Source: Carnobacterium divergens
GTDB lineage: Bacteria; Bacillota; Bacilli; Lactobacillales; Carnobacteriaceae
NCBI RefSeq assembly: GCF_900258435.1
Contig: NZ_LT992558.1
Span: forward strand, 2,354,835-2,418,834
DNA: 64,000 nucleotides
Reading direction: 5' to 3'
Position numbers and translations under genes: made by a program. Below are positions 59,803-64,000 of the stretch, in pieces; the first letter of the stretch is position 1, and the number at the start of each line of letters is the position of its first letter. A model generated the notes under the pieces. The model made no database searches and had not been told where the DNA came from. It worked only from the letters and a program-made list of their open reading frames with translations.

Positions 59803-60543
59803 TTAGTTCGGGCTATCTTCAAGGTTCCAAGTTAGCGTTGTTTTATATTGTACATTTGATACTTTTGTACTTACCATTGGGATATTCAATGAAACACCTG
59901 TCAAACCACCTACGTTATCAGCACCAAAAGAAGAAGTCCATGTTCCAAAACCTTTGTTTGCAATGGCTGTCATCACTGTTGAAGACGCGGCTCCTGTTGG
60001 ATCAAGATTAACGGCTGTTGTGGTGGGACTAAATAAAATTGGAACTACGGATAGTGGGGTTCCGGCGCTTAAATGTAGTTGCGCGTTATCTAATGGCGTT
60101 TTATTTGTATCTGTTGTTTTAAACTGTCCATTTTGTTTTACAAGTAATTTCCAACCTGCATTATTTCCGCGTTTATCTGTTACTTGTACATAGTTTGGTA
60201 CTTGCAAAGGCAATCCCGTTGTTTTATCTACAACCGAATCAAGTTGGGCATAATAAATCTTGTCAGCATCATCAATCGTTGCTGTCCCAAAATGAAAGTT
60301 AGAAACATAATCGATACTTAGAGGCCCTGCTGTTCCAGGTTCATGTGGATCAGAAGGATTAGGGGTAACAGGAGTACCTGGAATAAGTGGATTGGTAGGA
60401 TCTGTAATAGATGTCTCTGCTTGGAAAATAATATCTGTATTTGAATTCATCACTCCAACCGTTGCTGCTAAAACTGGAGTGCCTCCAAGTGTTACTGTAG
60501 CAAAGGTAGCCAAACTAAGAATTGCTGTTTTTGTCATTTTCAT
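59803..60543 (-). CDS. WxL-domain surface protein (small)
   Basis: 246 residues. Signal peptide (1-26, 'LATFATVTLGGTPVLAA'), a proline-rich spacer ('TNPLIPGTPVTPNPSDPHEP') and a WxL domain of about 165 residues. The two WxL motifs are 'AGWKLLVKQ' and the terminal 'TLTWNLEDSP'. WxL domains bind peptidoglycan without covalent linkage. AGAAGGAAT precedes the ATG. It probably forms a surface complex with the DUF916 protein and the larger WxL protein next to it. Confidence 0.92.
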   Translation of the reverse strand: MKMTKTAILSLATFATVTLGGTPVLAATVGVMNSNTDIIFQAETSITDPTNPLIPGTPVTPNPSDPHEPGTAGPLSIDYVSNFHFGTATIDDADKIYYAQLDSVVDKTTGLPLQVPNYVQVTDKRGNNAGWKLLVKQNGQFKTTDTNKTPLDNAQLHLSAGTPLSVVPILFSPTTTAVNLDPTGAASSTVMTAIANKGFGTWTSSFGADNVGGLTGVSLNIPMVSTKVSNVQYKTTLTWNLEDSPN

Positions 60544-60596
60544 TTTTTATTCCTTCTCTCTTTTTTATTTTCCCCTTTGAGCCTTGCTTTGACTTT

Positions 60597-62954
60597 TTAA
60601 ATCGGTGCGTCAGATAGATTCCATTCCAGTTTTCCTTGATAGCTTTGACCTGATTTAATATTCGGATTCGGGCCTATTTTCAGTCGAATCCCCTCACCTT
60701 TTGGCCATTGGATTACGGTTGCATTATCGTCGGTTGATGTAGCGGTGTAGATTTCTTGGTTGCTTTGATTTAATGGAATGTCTTGACCTGCTTTACTGTA
60801 AATTAACACTTGATTCAACACATTGATTCCAGCTGTTAAGGGCTGAGTTTCACGAACATATAAATGCCACTGGGCTTTTTGGACGCGTCCATCGGCAACT
60901 GAAAGTGCATTTGTAACAGAAGTTGGATTGTAAATTTTTGTGTCAGTTGGCACGGATACGGTACCGAAACTAATCTGACTAGGCACGCTAACTAAACGCA
61001 GTGTTCCCTCTCCAATGGGTAAATTGGCAACCGTTGATTGTTGTACAATCGCCGTCCCTCCACCATTTGTTCCATTCACAAAAAAACTATTTCCTAACGT
61101 GGTATTGGCGGCGTTTGGCGCAACCGTTGCAGTGTATTGAAGGATAAGCGCCTCATTGGCGGTTACCAAATTATTTCCAACAAGTACATTTTGGAACTGA
61201 TACGCTGTACCAGATGGACTGGAACTTTGTGGAACAACGACTGGAATGCCAATTACAGTTGAAACACCTGTTGAACTAACTTTACTCACTTGTGGATTCG
61301 TTAGATTGGTTAGTCCACTAGGAATCCAATTTAGTAAAAGTTGATTGTCCCAAATGGCATTGTTATTTTGTAATTGGACTTTCATTGTGAAACGTACTTG
61401 TTGGTTGGTGACAGCAGATGTAGCTGGAATCCACGTCCCATCTTTTGACCATTTTTCAACCACTTGAGTTACAGTTAATTGTGGGGTTACAAAGGCAACT
61501 GTACTTGAAACGCTGGTGCTAGTGATTAACACTTTGCTAGCTGTTCGACTACTGATTCCTTGAGTAACAACGCTAACTTGATCACCTCCTTTCAATGGAG
61601 TCACTCCTGTCAAAGCAAAGGTTCCATTTGCATTTAGTGGTACAATGGTTGTTTGATTGTTTACCGTTACTGCAACTTGATACAAACCCGTTGTAACAGT
61701 TTGAATGGCGGTTCCTGTAATTTGAGTATTTCCAACTGTAGGGCTAGTTAATGTTGGCGCTACAATAGGCCATTTTACAGTTGCTGTATTGCTGATAGTA
61801 CTTTGATATTGATCGGTTCCTGTAATAGCTTTTGCGTTGAGAACTGCCGTCACAGTATCCCCGTATTCATAGGCGTTTGTTGCATTTGTTGAAAAGTTCC
61901 CACTGCTATCTACTAAAACGCCTGTTGTAACAATAGGTGCGTGACTGCCATCTGGCGCAGATAGCGTAATATCAGCTGTGTAGGTGTAAGCTGGGTCTTT
62001 TGTTTGGTTAATCGTTCCTGTAATACTTTTATTCCCATGTTGCATTGTGTCGTTGATTACAGGAGGCTTAATAGCAAGTATTGGACAGCTTCCTAATCCC
62101 ATTGAAGGGGTGTTGATGCTTCCTGCTTTTGTATTTCCTAAACCTATCGTTAAATTAATTCCTTGCGAAGCAGATGTCATCGTCCCTTTGATTGGATAAT
62201 TGGTGCCGTTGATTGCTGGTGGGACGACAATTCCATTTTTATATAAAGCAACGGTATCAATTGACATATTTACAGACCACTCAATCAACAGCCCTAAACT
62301 TAAACTTGTTTTTGGAAATGTAATCACTACCGCTGAAAGGCTTTCATTGTAAGTTAACGTAAAGCCTTTGTCTGTCGCTTGAATAGCTGCAGTACTTGTC
62401 CCCCCTAAAATAGACTGGGTTGGATACGTCACATTCCCAGTTAAATTTTTTAAAAACAATGCTTGCTTAGCTGTGTTTCCAACTAATTGTGTTGCCATTT
62501 CAGAAGGAATTTGAACGGCTAGGATTGGAACCGTATTCAATCCAACTGCTACTAATGGAACATATTTGTAATTAATCGTCGTTACACCTTGTCCACAAGC
62601 TCCTGTTGTATAGTTTCCGGTTAGTGTACTTGTTCCAACATCTAAATCTAGAAGACGTGGACTGATTTGATTGGCATTGCTTTCAGTAATTATCGGTTCG
62701 CTTCTAACTAGTTCATCGTTTTTTTGATTATTACTAAATTCTAACGGCGGTGCATCGCTTATTGCGTCAGAGGCGGAATTGGATGTGGGGGCTGTTGAGT
62801 CAATCGGACAATTAGAATCTGGTTGGGTGGATAAAATTGTTTCATCTGTCTTTATTTCTTCATTTAAAGTAACTGCTTTCACAATATCTTGTAAATAAAA
62901 AATCACTAAAGTTACTATCATGAAAATAACAATACTAAACTTTTTATTATTCAA
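60597..62954 (-). CDS. Large WxL-domain surface protein
   Basis: 785 residues. A signal or anchor helix (about 6-26), a domain of about 250 residues ('VGTSTLTGNYTTGACGQGVT'), two or three Ig-like repeats ('KSITGTINQTKDPAYTYTAD', 'VGNTQITGTAIQTVTTGLYQ'), a DUF11-like part ('KVQLQNNNAIWDNQLLLNW'), and a C-terminal WxL domain with 'QKAQWHLYVRET' and 'KLEWNLSDAPI'. The start is TTG (62952-62954) with AAGGGG before it. It is likely an adhesin-type structural protein. Confidence 0.88.
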   Translation of the reverse strand: MNNKKFSIVIFMIVTLVIFYLQDIVKAVTLNEEIKTDETILSTQPDSNCPIDSTAPTSNSASDAISDAPPLEFSNNQKNDELVRSEPIITESNANQISPRLLDLDVGTSTLTGNYTTGACGQGVTTINYKYVPLVAVGLNTVPILAVQIPSEMATQLVGNTAKQALFLKNLTGNVTYPTQSILGGTSTAAIQATDKGFTLTYNESLSAVVITFPKTSLSLGLLIEWSVNMSIDTVALYKNGIVVPPAINGTNYPIKGTMTSASQGINLTIGLGNTKAGSINTPSMGLGSCPILAIKPPVINDTMQHGNKSITGTINQTKDPAYTYTADITLSAPDGSHAPIVTTGVLVDSSGNFSTNATNAYEYGDTVTAVLNAKAITGTDQYQSTISNTATVKWPIVAPTLTSPTVGNTQITGTAIQTVTTGLYQVAVTVNNQTTIVPLNANGTFALTGVTPLKGGDQVSVVTQGISSRTASKVLITSTSVSSTVAFVTPQLTVTQVVEKWSKDGTWIPATSAVTNQQVRFTMKVQLQNNNAIWDNQLLLNWIPSGLTNLTNPQVSKVSSTGVSTVIGIPVVVPQSSSPSGTAYQFQNVLVGNNLVTANEALILQYTATVAPNAANTTLGNSFFVNGTNGGGTAIVQQSTVANLPIGEGTLRLVSVPSQISFGTVSVPTDTKIYNPTSVTNALSVADGRVQKAQWHLYVRETQPLTAGINVLNQVLIYSKAGQDIPLNQSNQEIYTATSTDDNATVIQWPKGEGIRLKIGPNPNIKSGQSYQGKLEWNLSDAPI

Positions 62955-63178
62955 AATTATCGCCCCTTTTAAAATAAATTTATCGTTTACACAGGCTGTA
63001 TATTGACTAAACAGATTATTCGTATGTAATCTTTAATAATTTTCTCATATTAATTTAAATTCATTCTAACCGAATTAAATTGATTTTGCACCTTTTATCC
63101 CTTGAGTTTATAATAAAAATTTATTCTATAAAAATATAGTCATTAAACCTAAATGTGTTGTTATGTATTTCACAAAAA
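62955..63178. other. Gap upstream of the large WxL gene
   Basis: AT-rich, no reading frame of note. It must contain the WxL promoter on the minus strand, but I see no box pair clear enough to report. Confidence 0.4.
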
Positions 63179-63226
63179 AAATAAACTTACACCAAAATAA
63201 CCTAGTCATTATGTGTAAATTTATTT
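63179..63226 (-). terminator. Terminator after the Nudix gene
   Basis: AATAAATTTACAC pairs with GTGTAAGTTTATT (12 of 13), followed by T's on the minus strand. Confidence 0.75.
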
Positions 63227-63242
63227 TATTTAACTTATCTAT

Positions 63243-63917
63243 CTATTTTTTCAACTTATTTTTTAGCACTTCTAGTGAATGTGTTTTGCCAAATAAAGTT
63301 TCCAAGTGAGGGGGTTTTTCCATTAAAAATAATTTTTTAAAACCACTACGAATAATCGCCTCATGGTCAAAGGCTAAAGGGGTCTTATCAGATTTTGTAT
63401 TCGTTAAATCAATCGTCATTTTTTGCTCATTTAAACTCAGCAGCAACTGTTCGCCTTGAAGGGACACATCAAACCACTGGGCTTCTTTTGCATCATCTCC
63501 TGCTGTTGCAGTAGGCATTGTTGGCAAAAGGGCTAAGTAGCTAATGGTAATGGTCCAGCCACGTGGATCACGATTAGGTTGGCTAAATGAACCTATTTCA
63601 TAAATAGCCTCTTTTGTTAATTCAATTCCAGTTTCTTCTCTTGTTTCTCTTAGACAGGTTGCTGTGGTCGCTTCTTGTTTGTCAACAAAACCTCCTGGCA
63701 GTGCCCAACAATTTCTAAAAGGGTTGGCTATTCTTTTGATTAATAGCATTTTAAGTTGATGCGCTTCTTTATCATAGCAAAGCATCACATTATCGACTGT
63801 AACAGAAGGTTTTTCATATTGAGGCAAGTCTTCATTGGCGTACCACTCTAAAAAATCAGCTTCTGGTGCCACTCGTTCATAGTAATATTTTTCTTCTGCT
63901 TTTGAGTTAAATTTCAT
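63243..63917 (-). CDS. Nudix hydrolase (ADP-ribose pyrophosphatase/NrtR-like)
   Basis: 224 residues. The Nudix box is complete: G-G-F-V-D-K-Q-E followed by 'ATCLRETREETGIEL' (GX5EX7REUXEEXGU). 'VTVDNVMLCYDKEAHQLKML' precedes it and a helical region with 'FDHEAIIRSGFKKLF' follows, as in proteins related to NrtR. NrtR regulators carry a winged-helix C terminus, but here the C-terminal part is short, so an enzyme is more likely. AGGAAG precedes the ATG. Confidence 0.85.
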   Translation of the reverse strand: MKFNSKAEEKYYYERVAPEADFLEWYANEDLPQYEKPSVTVDNVMLCYDKEAHQLKMLLIKRIANPFRNCWALPGGFVDKQEATTATCLRETREETGIELTKEAIYEIGSFSQPNRDPRGWTITISYLALLPTMPTATAGDDAKEAQWFDVSLQGEQLLLSLNEQKMTIDLTNTKSDKTPLAFDHEAIIRSGFKKLFLMEKPPHLETLFGKTHSLEVLKNKLKK

Positions 63918-64000
63918 CTCTAAACTTCCTTTCTTTGTATCTCTCTCTCTTTAGTTTACTATACTTTTAAAGAATGTAACTAGTAAATAAAAATAGCACA

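Overview
The window is low-GC DNA from a Lactobacillales firmicute. Evidence is the strong AGGAGG-type ribosome sites, T-box leaders, WxL surface proteins, a mevalonate pathway with separate thiolase and HMG-CoA reductase genes, and PTS/Crr and YhgE/Pip proteins. My best guess is Carnobacterium or a near relative; this is inferred from gene content and memory, not from a search. No rRNA, tRNA, insertion sequence, prophage or CRISPR array was seen, so this looks like ordinary chromosome.

Layout. 0-3.3 kb: end of an ABC export cluster (partial permease, MacB-like ATPase/permease, small membrane-anchored protein). 3.3-6.8 kb: a VOC protein and the methionine importer metN-metI-metQ behind a T-box leader with an AUG specifier. 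6.8-10.6 kb: GcvH-like lipoyl protein, ArsC/Spx-like thioredoxin-fold protein, RodA, an AI-2E-family permease and an orphan glucitol-type PTS IIA. 10.8-17.3 kb: a TagB/TagF-like protein, 6-phosphogluconolactonase, and a four-gene operon of two ring-cleavage-type VOC proteins, a hydrolase and a flavin reductase. 17.4-21.9 kb: an EAL protein, Crr, a probably frameshifted 12-TM transporter, an HdeD-like protein and UppP. 22-26.6 kb: MurNAc recycling genes mupG-murQ-murP-murR, with three matching palindromes upstream of mupG. 26.7-30.1 kb: a P1B-4 metal ATPase behind two Fur-like boxes, and aspartokinase. 30.4-42.3 kb: small hypotheticals, GNAT, VOC, a large YhgE/Pip protein with its Rrf2 regulator, a serine hydrolase, a YtrA-type GntR/ABC operon with a clear operator, a second EAL protein, SHOCT-type membrane proteins and a GH1 phospho-beta-glucosidase. 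42.3-44.6 kb: a 1.1 kb AT-rich gap, then a divergent pair made of a 23-codon peptide gene and an HTH-TPR regulator of RNPP type. 44.6-49.6 kb: the upper mevalonate pathway, a YiaA-like protein and an MBL hydrolase. 49.6-53.5 kb: a second Rgg/RNPP-like regulator, an SMR pair resembling YkkC/YkkD, nitroreductase, ABM monooxygenase, an ArsR regulator and an unidentified structured RNA of about 200 nt. 53.5-57.2 kb: HemH, an NhaC-family transporter behind a T-box with a UAC (Tyr) specifier, and a Rossmann-fold epimerase-like protein. 57.3-63.9 kb: a WxL locus (two WxL proteins, one DUF916/DUF3324 protein, a beta-helix protein without signal peptide) and a Nudix hydrolase.

The most interesting unexplained unit is the peptide/regulator pair at 43.4-44.5 kb. 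The peptide gene has its own promoter, a very strong Shine-Dalgarno site and a terminator. It shares a 138-bp promoter region with the regulator, as expected for a peptide-sensing switch. The peptide has no hydrophobic export signal and matches no pheromone family I know. Second is the RNA after hemH: a good promoter whose -35 box overlaps the hemH stop, several perfect hairpins and a strong terminator. The T-boxes, the repeated MurR-like palindromes, the Fur-like boxes and the YtrA operator suggest how their genes are controlled.
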